A stretch of 64,000 nucleotides of DNA, from the NCBI RefSeq assembly GCF_000152705.1, contig NZ_CH672413.1, positions 1,587,978 through 1,651,977 of the forward strand, read 5' to 3'. The DNA is from Janibacter sp. HTCC2649 (GTDB taxonomy: Bacteria > Actinomycetota > Actinomycetes > Actinomycetales > Dermatophilaceae). The translations under genes and the position numbers were made by a program. The notes under the pieces were generated by a model, which saw nothing but the letters and a program-made list of their open reading frames with translations, had not been told where the DNA came from and ran no database searches. Of the stretch, positions 8,907 to 16,860 are shown piece by piece; positions within the stretch are counted from its first letter, which is position 1; each line of letters starts with the position of its first letter.

Positions 8907-9510
8907 GCGTCGCGACCGCGCCCCCCGCCTGGACCAGCCGCGCGAGAAGCGCCGCCAGTTCATCACCCGCCCCGAGGCCCTCACGTCGGAGGCCTTCGGC
9001 GTCCTTTCCGAGAAGTTTGCCCGCTACATGGGAACGGCCTACTTCCTCATCGGGATGACCGTCTTCGTGCTGGTGTGGGTCGTGTGGAACCTCGCCGCGC
9101 CCCTGGAGTGGCGCTTCGACAACTACCCGTTCATCTTCCTCACGCTCATGCTCAGCCTGCAGGCGTCGTATGCCGCCCCGCTCATCCTGCTCGCGCAGAA
9201 CCGTCAGGCCGACCGTGACCGCGTGATGCTCGAGCAGGATCGGACCCGCGACGAGCGCAACCTCGCCGACACCGAGTTCCTCACGCGCGAGGTCGCCGCT
9301 CTGCGCATCGCGATGCGTGACTCCGCCACTCGCGACTTCGTGCGCGGTGAGCTGCGTGACCTTCTCGACGAGATGGAGGAGCGAGGGCTCGTCATCGGCC
9401 GGCTCGCCAAGGTGGAGAAGACGGACAAGGCAGACCACGCCGGCAAGCGTGACGCGTCAGACACCTCGAAGCGGCGGACCGATGAGGGCAGATCGCGGCG
9501 CTCGACCTAG
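8899..9510 (+). CDS. DUF1003 membrane protein
   Basis: 203 residues. Two hydrophobic helices (about residues 47-66, YFLIGMTVFVLVWVVWN, and 75-98, FIFLTLMLSLQASYAAPLIL) are joined by the LEWRFDNYPF loop, matching DUF1003. A long charged coiled-coil-like C-terminus follows (QNRQADRDRVMLEQDRTRDE) and a basic Ser/Arg tail. It overlaps the MgtE-N/CBS gene and is followed ten bases later by mrp, so the three are probably co-transcribed. Function is unknown; forming a membrane complex with the MgtE-like protein is a guess from context. Confidence 0.85.
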   Translation: MAERRDRAPRLDQPREKRRQFITRPEALTSEAFGVLSEKFARYMGTAYFLIGMTVFVLVWVVWNLAAPLEWRFDNYPFIFLTLMLSLQASYAAPLILLAQNRQADRDRVMLEQDRTRDERNLADTEFLTREVAALRIAMRDSATRDFVRGELRDLLDEMEERGLVIGRLAKVEKTDKADHAGKRDASDTSKRRTDEGRSRRST

Positions 9511-9519
9511 CATGGAGCA

Positions 9520-10665
9520 ATGCCTGTCACTGCTGCACTTGTGAGCGACGAGGCGCTGCGCGCCGCTCTCGCCACCGTCAACGACCCTGAGATCCGCAAG
9601 CCGATCACCGAGCTCGGCATGGTCGAAGCCGTGGAGTGTGACGACACCGGTCGCGTCGCCGTGACGATCCTCCTGACGATCGCCGGCTGCCCCCTCAAGG
9701 AGACGCTCACCAACGACACCACCAACGCCCTGCTCAAGGTCGCCGGTGTGACCGCCGTCGACGTCACCCTCGGTGTCATGTCCGAGGAGCAGCGGGCCGA
9801 GCTGCGCACCAACCTCCGAGGCGGTGCGGACGAGAAGGAGATCCCCTTCGCCAAGCCCGGCACCCTCACCCGCGTGTATGCCGTGGCGTCGGGCAAGGGT
9901 GGCGTCGGCAAGTCGTCGATCACCGCCAACCTTGCCGCCGCACTCGCCCAGCAGGGGCTCAAGGTCGGTGTCGTCGACGCAGACATCTACGGCTTCTCCA
10001 TTCCGCGCATGCTCGGCGTCGAGCAGAAGCCCACGCAGGTCGACGAGATGATCCTGCCGCCCATCGCGCACGAGGTGAAGGTCATCTCGATCGGCATGTT
10101 CGTGCCCGGCAACCAGCCCGTCGTGTGGCGTGGACCGATGCTTCACCGCGCGCTGCAGCAGTTCCTCGCCGACGTCTTCTGGGGCGACCTCGACATCCTG
10201 CTCCTCGACCTCCCCCCGGGCACCGGTGACATCGCGATCTCCGTCGCCCAGCTCATCCCCGGCGCCGAGATCCTCGTCGTGACCACGCCGCAGCAGGCCG
10301 CCGCCGAGGTCGCCGAGCGCGCGGGCGCCATCGCCATCCAGACCCACCAGCGGGTGGCCGGCGTCATCGAGAACATGTCGTGGCTCGAGCTGCCCGACGG
10401 CTCGCGTCAGGAAATCTTCGGATCCGGTGGCGGCCAGGCCGTGGCCGACTCACTCACCCGCAGCATTGGCGCGCCCGTGCCGCTGCTCGGTCAGATCCCG
10501 CTTGACACGGCGCTGCGCGTCGGCTCCGACCAAGGCACCCCGATCGTCCTCGGCGAGTCGACGTCACCGGCGGCGGTGGCCCTGCGCGGCATCGCCCGCG
10601 AGCTCGGCACCCGCTCCCGCAGCCTCGCCGGTCGCTCCCTCGGCCTCACGCCCGCGGGTCGCTGA
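9520..10665 (+). CDS. mrp: Mrp/NBP35-family P-loop ATPase (ApbC-like)
   Basis: 381 residues. An N-terminal MIP18/DUF59 domain (about 8-85, NDPEIRKPITELGMV; TIAGCPLKETL) precedes the deviant Walker A GKGGVGKSS near residue 128 and the LLLDLPPGTGD switch. Bacterial Mrp/ApbC proteins carry and transfer Fe-S clusters. The CxxC pair usual near the C-terminus (CPHC after the MS motif) is missing; this protein reads MSWLELPDGSRQEIFG. It follows DUF1003 by ten bases and ends just before a very long hairpin. It is clearly Mrp family; the Fe-S role is less certain here. Confidence 0.9.
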   Translation: MPVTAALVSDEALRAALATVNDPEIRKPITELGMVEAVECDDTGRVAVTILLTIAGCPLKETLTNDTTNALLKVAGVTAVDVTLGVMSEEQRAELRTNLRGGADEKEIPFAKPGTLTRVYAVASGKGGVGKSSITANLAAALAQQGLKVGVVDADIYGFSIPRMLGVEQKPTQVDEMILPPIAHEVKVISIGMFVPGNQPVVWRGPMLHRALQQFLADVFWGDLDILLLDLPPGTGDIAISVAQLIPGAEILVVTTPQQAAAEVAERAGAIAIQTHQRVAGVIENMSWLELPDGSRQEIFGSGGGQAVADSLTRSIGAPVPLLGQIPLDTALRVGSDQGTPIVLGESTSPAAVALRGIARELGTRSRSLAGRSLGLTPAGR

Positions 10666-10670
10666 CAACC

Positions 10671-10746
10671 CCACTTCGTGCCCGATACGGACACGCTGAC
10701 GGAGGCCTTCGGCCGACGGAGCGTGTCCGTATCGGGCACGAAGTGG
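10671..10746. repeat. Perfect 27-bp inverted repeat (giant hairpin) between mrp and tatB
   Basis: Positions 10671-10697 and 10720-10746 are perfect reverse complements (27 of 27), around a 22-base loop that itself contains GGCC-TTC-GGCC. It fills the gap between two convergent genes and touches the tatB stop codon. It could act as a bidirectional terminator, but there is no T-run and the stem is far longer than a terminator needs. A REP-like palindromic element is the alternative. Confidence 0.85.
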
Positions 10747-11151
10747 TTAGGTGGCGTCGACGTCGTAGGGCGTCGCGCGCAGCGGGTCCCACGTGCGCAG
10801 GTCGGTGCCGTAGTGCACCCCGTCGTCGTTGATGACAACGCCGTCACCGATGTCGGGGTTGGTGCCCCCGGACTTCAGGCTTGACGCGGCATCCTCGAGC
10901 GGCTCGATCAGGGCCTCACGCACGATGCGCCGCGGGTCGTACTGGCGCGGGTCGTACTGACGCCAGTTGATGTCGTTGTACTCCGGCCCCAACTGGTCCT
11001 TGAGCTGCCCCTTGGCGCCCTCGGCCATGACGCGCGCCTTCTTGATCATCTGCGCGAGCTTTTGGGCATACTCCGGGAGCCGCTCCGGCCCAAGCACGAA
11101 GACAGCGATGAGGGCGAGGAGCACGATCTCCCAGCCGTTGATGCCGAACAC
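10747..11151 (-). CDS. tatB: Sec-independent translocase subunit TatB
   Basis: 134 residues from the GTG at 11151, chosen because AGGAGG sits four bases upstream and the product starts MFGINGWEIVLLALIAVFVL. The single N-terminal membrane helix ending in GPERLPEYA, then an amphipathic helix (KLAQMIKKARVMAEGAKG), is the TatA/B signature. Length and the acidic, Pro-containing tail favour TatB over TatA. The tail contains a small repeat, QYDPRQYDPRR. It is the last gene of the sigE-rseA-htrA-tatB cluster, as in mycobacteria. Confidence 0.9.
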   Translation of the reverse strand: MFGINGWEIVLLALIAVFVLGPERLPEYAQKLAQMIKKARVMAEGAKGQLKDQLGPEYNDINWRQYDPRQYDPRRIVREALIEPLEDAASSLKSGGTNPDIGDGVVINDDGVHYGTDLRTWDPLRATPYDVDAT

Positions 11152-11176
11152 GCGTCCTCCTGTGCGCTTTCGCGCG

Positions 11177-12625
11177 TCAGTCGCTTCTGCCCTGGAGGAC
11201 CATCTTGACATCCCGCGACTTGCCGTCGCGCAGCACGGTCAAGGTGACGGTCGATCCGACGGCCTTGGAACGAATCGCGACAACGAGTGCATCGGGGTCA
11301 ACCATGGGTCGGCCCTCGAATGCGGTGATGACATCTCCGGCCTTGAGCCCTGCCTTGGCGGCGGGTCCGTCGGGGGTGACCGCAGGAGTGTCCCCGGAGT
11401 CCGTGGCGATGCGCACACCCTCACCCTGGTACTCACGGTCGAGCAGCACGCCGATGATCGGGTGCTCTGCCTTGCCCGTGCGGATGAGCTGGTCGACGGT
11501 GATCTTGACCTGGGCACTCGGGATGGCGAAGCCCACGCCGATGTTGCCGCTCTGCCCGCCGATGGCGTTGCCCGCGACGCGAGCGATGGCCGAGTTGATC
11601 CCGATGACGCGACCCTGCATGTCGAGCAACGGTCCACCGGAGTTGCCGGGGTTGATCGCGGCATCGGTCTGGATGGCGTTGATGAACGACTGGTCGTCGG
11701 CCTCGCCGGGCGTGACCGGTCGGTTGAGGGCCGAGACGATGCCGGTCGTCACGGTCGACTCGAGTCCGAGTGGTGCGCCCACGGCGATGACGGGGTCGCC
11801 CACGACGACCGCGTTGGAGTCGCCGAGCGGCAAGGGGGCGAGGTCGGTGCGGTCGACCTTGAGGACGGCGAGGTCGTAGGACACGTCGCGTCCGACGATC
11901 GTGGCCGAGGTCTGCTTGCCGTTGGTCAGGACGACGGTGATCTTGCCCTTGGTGGCGGCGGACGAGACGACGTGGTTGTTGGTGACGATGTGCCCCTTGT
12001 CGTCGAGCACCCAACCCGAGCCGGTGCCGTCACCATCTGCGGCCTCAACCCGAATCGTCACGACGCTCGGCGTCGCCTTGGCCGCGATGCTCGCCACGGA
12101 ACCCTCGGGACGTGTCGTCGCGCCCGGACCGGGCTCGGGCGTCGGGCCGGTCGAGCCGGAGTCGAAACCGTCGAAGCGGTCGGACGAACCCAGCCAGCCA
12201 CCGAGCAGTCCACCACCGAGACCGGCCAGCAGGGCTGCGAGGCCAGCGATGAGAAAGACACCGAACCAGCCCGGCCCCCGCTTCGCCAGGGGCGCACGGA
12301 CGCTGGAAGCCGCTGACGCGGCATACGGATTCGTTGCGTATGCCGTGTGCTCGGGTGCCTGGGGAGCGTAACCCGCGTGCCCACCGGTGTTCCATCCCTG
12401 CGAATCGCTGTGGGAGGGCGCAGCGTAGGCCGGCGCCGCGAGGGGGTGGTCCGGCCACGCAGCGGCGCGGACAGGCTCAGGGGTCGGCTCCTGGGGCGGC
12501 AGCAGTGGCGTCTGGCCAGGGGGCGGACCGAACTCCTGCGTGCGGCTGAGGTCGACCTCTTGGGTGTGGTCCGGATCGACGGGGGGCTGCTCGGCCTCGT
12601 CGTGGCGTGCGCTGTCCTCGGTCAT
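11177..12625 (-). CDS. htrA: HtrA/DegP-type membrane-anchored serine protease with PDZ domain
   Basis: 482 residues. A long Pro/Glu-rich cytoplasmic N-terminus (about 1-120) precedes one membrane helix (GWFGVFLIAGLAALLAGLGG). The trypsin-like domain follows, with His in VTNNHVVSS, Asp in SYDLAVLKV and Ser in NPGNSGGPL. One PDZ domain is at the C-terminus (AAKAGLKAGDVITAFEGRP). Such proteases degrade misfolded envelope proteins. The ATG overlaps the stop of the anti-sigma gene (ATGA), so it is coupled to the SigE regulon genes. In M. tuberculosis the equivalent protein sits in the same place. Confidence 0.92.
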   Translation of the reverse strand: MTEDSARHDEAEQPPVDPDHTQEVDLSRTQEFGPPPGQTPLLPPQEPTPEPVRAAAWPDHPLAAPAYAAPSHSDSQGWNTGGHAGYAPQAPEHTAYATNPYAASAASSVRAPLAKRGPGWFGVFLIAGLAALLAGLGGGLLGGWLGSSDRFDGFDSGSTGPTPEPGPGATTRPEGSVASIAAKATPSVVTIRVEAADGDGTGSGWVLDDKGHIVTNNHVVSSAATKGKITVVLTNGKQTSATIVGRDVSYDLAVLKVDRTDLAPLPLGDSNAVVVGDPVIAVGAPLGLESTVTTGIVSALNRPVTPGEADDQSFINAIQTDAAINPGNSGGPLLDMQGRVIGINSAIARVAGNAIGGQSGNIGVGFAIPSAQVKITVDQLIRTGKAEHPIIGVLLDREYQGEGVRIATDSGDTPAVTPDGPAAKAGLKAGDVITAFEGRPMVDPDALVVAIRSKAVGSTVTLTVLRDGKSRDVKMVLQGRSD

Positions 12626-13194
12626 GCCCGCGATTCTGCCTCGCAGATGTCAAGGTTTCGAACTGAGGTGCTGCTCATCCACACTGTGGAGACCGTGCGA
12701 GACCCCCGCCCGCCACTGGAAGCGGGCGTGGGAGTGCTGCCCACAGGGCGCACCGAGGGAGACGTTCCGCCCACGGTGGTGACCGTTGTGGTGATCGCGC
12801 CGGTCCCGGCGATGGTGAGCGTCCAGGCAACCGCTGCCGTGGCGCCGGCGGCCGCCGTCGCGAGGGCGGCCGAACGCAGCGGGCTGCGGTGCCCCGGTGG
12901 CGCGGACGGCGGCACCATCTCAAGTGGTGCGCGCTCGCTCGTCTGGGCCATGGCCGGTCCGGTCATTGACGAAGCGAGCGCGACGAGTTGGGCGTGAAGG
13001 CTGCCGGGCATCGACGGGCACCCCGACGCAAGGAGCGTCTGGAGGCGACGCTCGCCGGCGACGGCGTGCTGGCAGTTCACGCACATGATGAGGTGTCGGT
13101 CCCAGTCGAGGGTGCGCTGCAGCGAGAGCTGGCCCGACACGTAGTCGGGGAGCTCGTCGAGGCGGCAGCGGGAGGGACGCGACAGGTGGATCAC
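12622..13194 (-). CDS. Anti-sigma-E factor with zinc-finger (ZAS) motif
   Basis: 190 residues. The first 50 carry HLIMCVNC, the HxxxCxxC zinc-binding anti-sigma motif, preceded by [21 protein letters not shown] hydrophobic Ala-rich segment (about 108-130) could cross the membrane. The tail is Ser/Thr/Pro-rich. The start overlaps the sigE stop and the stop overlaps the htrA start by four bases each. It is therefore the RseA-type partner that holds SigE inactive until stress. Redox sensing through the Cys pair is likely by family analogy. Confidence 0.85.
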   Translation of the reverse strand: MIHLSRPSRCRLDELPDYVSGQLSLQRTLDWDRHLIMCVNCQHAVAGERRLQTLLASGCPSMPGSLHAQLVALASSMTGPAMAQTSERAPLEMVPPSAPPGHRSPLRSAALATAAAGATAAVAWTLTIAGTGAITTTVTTVGGTSPSVRPVGSTPTPASSGGRGSRTVSTVWMSSTSVRNLDICEAESRA

Positions 13195-13805
13195 ACGGCA
13201 CCTCGGGCCGGCGTGAGGACGCCGGGGAGCCGTGAGGTGGAGGCAGTGGAGGCCGCAGCGCGGACCTCGGGTGCACGGTGGGCAAGGGACTCACGGAGCT
13301 GGGCACGACCACGGTGGATGCGGGATCGGACCGTGCCGAGCTTGATGTCGAGCGTCGCCGCGACCTCTTCGTAGGACAGGCCCTCGATGTCGCAGAGCAC
13401 CACGGCGGCGCGGAAATCGGGTGAGAGCGAGTCGAGCGCACGCTGCACGTCGTCGTCGAAGTGCGTGTCGTGGAACGTCTGCTCGGGTCCGGCCTCGCGA
13501 GCAGGCAGGCGGGCCGCGGACTCGTCGGAGAGCGCATCGAAGCGAATGCGCTGCTTGCGACGCATCTTGTCGAGGAAGACGTTGGTCGTGATGCGGTGCA
13601 GCCAGCCCTCGAACGTCCCGGGGCGGTAGGTGTGCAGGGACCGGAAGACGCGGATGAACACGTCCTGGGTCAGGTCCTCGGCGTCATGGACGTTGCCGGT
13701 GAGGCGGTAGGCCAGGCGGTACACACGCGACGAGTGCTCCTCGACGATCTGCTCCCAGCTCGGCGGCGTCCACTCCCCAGTGGCCGCACCTGCATCACTC
13801 GTCAT
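13191..13805 (-). CDS. sigE: ECF sigma factor SigE
   Basis: 204 residues from the ATG at 13805, which has AGGGGA six bases upstream; an ATG at 13841 (MSSHVGTEQ) is the alternative. Sigma region 2 is clear ([26 protein letters not shown], then [17 protein letters not shown]), as is region 4 ([41 protein letters not shown]; both motifs quoted in part). It heads the operon with its anti-sigma factor, htrA and tatB. An ECF-type promoter lies upstream, implying autoregulation. It directs the envelope/oxidative stress response in relatives. Confidence 0.92.
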   Translation of the reverse strand: MTSDAGAATGEWTPPSWEQIVEEHSSRVYRLAYRLTGNVHDAEDLTQDVFIRVFRSLHTYRPGTFEGWLHRITTNVFLDKMRRKQRIRFDALSDESAARLPAREAGPEQTFHDTHFDDDVQRALDSLSPDFRAAVVLCDIEGLSYEEVAATLDIKLGTVRSRIHRGRAQLRESLAHRAPEVRAAASTASTSRLPGVLTPARGAV

Positions 13806-13851
13806 CGTCGTCCCCTGCTCGGTGCCCACATGGCTGCTCATGTCATAGGTG

Positions 13852-13879
13852 TCTACGCGCCGGAGCCGAGAAATGTTCC
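13852..13879 (-). promoter_or_regulatory. ECF-type (SigE-like) promoter of the sigE operon
   Basis: On the minus strand GGAAC (13879-13875) is followed, 17 bases later, by CGTAGA (13857-13852). This resembles the GGAAC/CGTT pattern of mycobacterial SigE promoters. The start point would fall near 13845, giving a leader of about 40 bases to the chosen ATG or an almost leaderless message for the ATG at 13841. Confidence 0.55.
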
Positions 13880-13943
13880 GGAGAACCCTGTACGCCGCCT
13901 GTGAGTCCGCCGGCATGCTCACTCGCGAGTAGGGTTGCCGCAC

Positions 13944-14579
13944 ATGAGCACCCTCAAGCCCGCGAGCTGGTCGTACGCCGAGGACTTCGTTCCTGAGCCC
14001 GAGGTCATCGAGCAGGCACGTGCCCGCGGGCTGGCCTTCGAGGCCGCCACCCCGGTCGGTACCGGCGCTGGCGCGACGTTGCGGCTGCTCACGGCTGCCA
14101 TCGGCGCCAAGCACGTCATCGAGGTCGGCACCGGAGCCGGTACGTCCGGCCTCTGGCTGCTCGCCGGGATGCCCCAGGACGGCGTCCTCACGACGATCGA
14201 CATCTCGCCGGAGCACCAGAAGGCAGCGCGCGAGGCCTACGTCCAGGCCGGCTACCCGACCCAGCGCACCCGCGTCATCTCCGGGCGCGCCACGGACGTC
14301 CTCCCCCGCATGACGGACGGCGCCTACGACATGGTGCTCATCGACGCCGACAAGGCGAGCTACCCGGCATACGTCGAGCACGGGATCCGGCTGCTGCGCA
14401 GCGGCGGCGTGCTTGCCCTCGACAACATGCTGTGGCACGACAAGGTCGCCGACCCCGCGGCGCGTGACAGCGACACGACCACGCTGCGCGACCTCGGCAA
14501 GTCCCTGCGCGACAACGACGATCTCCTGCCGGCACTGCTGCCGGTGAGTGACGGTCTGTTCATCGCCGTCAAGCGCTGA
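13944..14579 (+). CDS. Class I SAM-dependent O-methyltransferase
   Basis: 211 residues, the size of the catechol O-methyltransferase-like family (PF01596). The SAM-binding loop is [15 protein letters not shown], followed by [17 protein letters not shown]. The metal-binding part reads [23 protein letters not shown] and [15 protein letters not shown]. It is divergent from sigE, as the orthologous gene is in M. tuberculosis (from memory, Rv1220c). The ATG at 13944 was preferred over a TTG three codons earlier. Its methyl acceptor is unknown. Confidence 0.88.
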   Translation: MSTLKPASWSYAEDFVPEPEVIEQARARGLAFEAATPVGTGAGATLRLLTAAIGAKHVIEVGTGAGTSGLWLLAGMPQDGVLTTIDISPEHQKAAREAYVQAGYPTQRTRVISGRATDVLPRMTDGAYDMVLIDADKASYPAYVEHGIRLLRSGGVLALDNMLWHDKVADPAARDSDTTTLRDLGKSLRDNDDLLPALLPVSDGLFIAVKR

Positions 14580-14611
14580 GCCTCTTCCGGGTCACCCCGG
14601 AAAAGGTGTGG

Positions 14612-14977
14612 TCAGGCGTGGGCGTCGACGCGCGGTCCGGCACCGCGTCGGAAGCCAGCAGGTCCCTCGGCGATCGCGACGACCTCGAAGTCCTCGATCG
14701 AGATCGGCGATGAGCCAATGAGCTCGGAGCCCTTGGACTCGGCGGCGGCCGCCTCGAACTCCTCGCGGAAGACCTTGCGTTCCTGCTCGCTGTCGAAGAC
14801 GTAGGTCCCTTCGAACCACTCCCCCTCGCGCATTCGCCACACCTTGAAGGCGAGGCCGTCAAGGAACATGAAGCGGGCGATCGAGGTCCCGACGACATAC
14901 TCGCGCAGCAGGTCTGGCGCGTTGTCGGGCGCGTCCTCGAGCGACCAGCGCACTGCCAGTCCGTATCCGGCGTTCAT
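14612..14977 (-). CDS. Small conserved protein, possibly dimeric alpha/beta barrel (YdhR-like)
   Basis: 121 residues from MNAGYGLAVRW; the ATG overlaps the aminopeptidase stop (ATGA), deciding this start over a longer open frame. The sequence has LREYVVGTSIARFMFLDGL, FKVWRMREGEWFEGTYVF, SEQERKVFREEFEA and SPISIEDFEVVAIAEG. These look like the beta-alpha-beta units and closing strand of YdhR-type mono-oxygenase-like proteins. No catalytic role is assigned. It is certainly translated with the aminopeptidase. Confidence 0.7.
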   Translation of the reverse strand: MNAGYGLAVRWSLEDAPDNAPDLLREYVVGTSIARFMFLDGLAFKVWRMREGEWFEGTYVFDSEQERKVFREEFEAAAAESKGSELIGSSPISIEDFEVVAIAEGPAGFRRGAGPRVDAHA

Positions 14978-16488
14978 CGCAGACCTTCCAACCATCGCAG
15001 CAGCAGACGTGCACCGAACCCCGTCCCACCCTTGCCGTGGACTCCGGAGTCGACATCGGAACGGCCGGGGCCGGCGATGTCGAGGTGGGCCCACCGGCGC
15101 TCCCCCACGAACTCCCGCAGGAACAACGCGGCGGTGATCGACCCACCTCCGACCGAGGGCCCGATGTGGTTGATGTCTGCCACCTCGGACTCCAGTGCCT
15201 GACGGTAGGCCTGCACGAGCGGGAAGGGCCACAGCGTCTCACCTGCTGTCTCACCGGCGTCGCGCAGCTGGGATGACAGGTCGTCGTCCGTCGCGTAGAC
15301 GGGGGCCATGGTCCGGGCCAGGGCGACCCGGGCCGCACCGGTGAGCGTGGCGATGTCGATGAGCACGTCCGGGTCGAGCTCGGCGTCGGCGTAGGCCAGG
15401 GCATCGGCGAGGACGATCCGACCTTCGGCGTCGGTGTTGCCGATCTCGGTGGTGATTCCGCCGAAGTGCGTCACGACGTCACCCGGCCGGTATGCCGCCC
15501 CGCTCACCATGTTCTCGGCGAGGGCCAGGAGGCCCGTCACCCGGACCGGGACGTGGAGGTCGCGACAGGCGGCGAGGACCGAGAGGACGATCGCCGACCC
15601 GGACATGTCGGTCTTCATCGCGAGCATGCCGTCGGCCGGCTTCACCTGGAGGCCACCGGAGTCGAAGGTGATGCCCTTGCCGACGAGGACCACGTGGGGT
15701 GTGGACGCGTTGGCACCCTCGGGGGTGTAGCCGAGCTGGACGAGTCGTGGCGGCGTTGCCGAACCTCCACCCACTGCGAGCAGACCGCCGAATCCGTCTG
15801 CGGCGAGGGCCTTTTCGTCCCAGACCTTCACGTCCAGGCCGGAGCGCGACGCGATCGTCCGCGCCTGGCGCGCCATCCAGGCGGGGTTCTTGATGTTGGA
15901 GGGCGTGTTGGCGAGGTTGCGGGCGACGAGGCTGGCCTCGGCCCGCCGGACGGCTCGCTCGACGACATCGGACTCGGCATCGACCAGGGCGACCGCGGTG
16001 GCCACGTCGGAGCCGGCTTCCCAGCCCCCACCCGTCAGACGTGCCGGCGCCCAACCCCCGAGCACAGCTCCCTCGACGAAGGCGGCCTGCCCGGCCTCGT
16101 CCGCAGACGGCGCCAGGACAACCACCTGGGCCCGCCCGCGGCTGGCCCGACCGGCCGCAGCCCCCGCGAGACGCAGGTCGCGGGGAGCGCCCTCCCCCAG
16201 ACCGACGAGGACGAGCACCCGCACGGGAAGCTCGCCACGCGGCATACGCACCTCGCAGGTGGTGCCTGCGGACGTCTTGGGTTCGTGCGTCTCGAACAAC
16301 TCATCGGGGTCGAACCCGGAGGCGGTCAGAGCCTGGCGCGCTCGGGGGTCCCACGGGTCATCACCGTCGGACACCCCGACGACGAGGGCGAGGTCGGTCG
16401 GGTCGAGGTCGGCGAGGACATCGGCGAGGGGACCATCTGCAGCAGTCCAGGCGGGAAGGGTCGGGGCGAGGAGATCTTCGGCAGGCAC
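14974..16488 (-). CDS. pepA: Leucyl aminopeptidase (M17)
   Basis: 504 residues from a GTG at 16488. The C-terminal catalytic domain shows the metal and active-site motifs of M17: VLVGKGITFDSGG, MKTDMSGSA and the signature NTDAEGRIVLADAL. The N-terminal macro-like domain covers about residues 1-170. The enzyme is a cytosolic, two-metal hexameric peptidase that removes N-terminal residues. It is coupled to the small gene downstream. A strong hairpin upstream separates it from DUF3117. Confidence 0.94.
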   Translation of the reverse strand: MPAEDLLAPTLPAWTAADGPLADVLADLDPTDLALVVGVSDGDDPWDPRARQALTASGFDPDELFETHEPKTSAGTTCEVRMPRGELPVRVLVLVGLGEGAPRDLRLAGAAAGRASRGRAQVVVLAPSADEAGQAAFVEGAVLGGWAPARLTGGGWEAGSDVATAVALVDAESDVVERAVRRAEASLVARNLANTPSNIKNPAWMARQARTIASRSGLDVKVWDEKALAADGFGGLLAVGGGSATPPRLVQLGYTPEGANASTPHVVLVGKGITFDSGGLQVKPADGMLAMKTDMSGSAIVLSVLAACRDLHVPVRVTGLLALAENMVSGAAYRPGDVVTHFGGITTEIGNTDAEGRIVLADALAYADAELDPDVLIDIATLTGAARVALARTMAPVYATDDDLSSQLRDAGETAGETLWPFPLVQAYRQALESEVADINHIGPSVGGGSITAALFLREFVGERRWAHLDIAGPGRSDVDSGVHGKGGTGFGARLLLRWLEGLR

Positions 16489-16507
16489 GGACCGACCCTA
16501 CGACGGC

Positions 16508-16542
16508 GAGAGGGCCCCCACCATGTCGGTGGGGGCCCTCTC
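16508..16542 (-). terminator. Strong hairpin downstream of the DUF3117 gene
   Basis: A perfect 15-bp stem (16508-16522 with 16528-16542) and a five-base loop lies between DUF3117 and pepA, both on the minus strand. There is no T-run, as is common in actinobacteria. It probably ends DUF3117 transcripts. Confidence 0.7.
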
Positions 16543-16562
16543 AACACGTCAGAGTCGACGAA

Positions 16563-16739
16563 TCACTTCTTGAGTGCGTCGCAGTCGTCGATGGCCTGAC
16601 CCAGCGCTCGCACCTCGTCGGGAGTCATCTCGACGACGAGTCGGCCACCACCCTCCAGGGGCATGCGGAGCACGATGCCGCGACCCTCCTTGGTGACCTC
16701 GAGAGGGCCGTCGCCCGTCCTGGGCTTCATTGCCGCCAT
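16563..16739 (-). CDS. DUF3117 small protein
   Basis: 58 residues beginning MAAMKPRTGDGPLEVTKEG and containing GIVLRMPLEGGGRLVVEM. This is the near-invariant DUF3117 family found throughout Actinobacteria (Rv1211 in M. tuberculosis, from memory). The ATG at 16739 has AAGGGA eight bases upstream. Function is unknown; its extreme conservation and tiny size suggest a binding partner. It is flanked by a strong hairpin and probably transcribed alone. Confidence 0.9.
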   Translation of the reverse strand: MAAMKPRTGDGPLEVTKEGRGIVLRMPLEGGGRLVVEMTPDEVRALGQAIDDCDALKK

Positions 16740-16860
16740 GGGTGTTCCCTTCGTTGCCGCGGCGCACAGACGTGCGTCACGTGTTCACATCCCGGCGTTG
16801 GCGCACCGGTATCCCCGTCCATTATTCCTTCACGCAAGGTGGGAACGAAATCGGGGTCCC

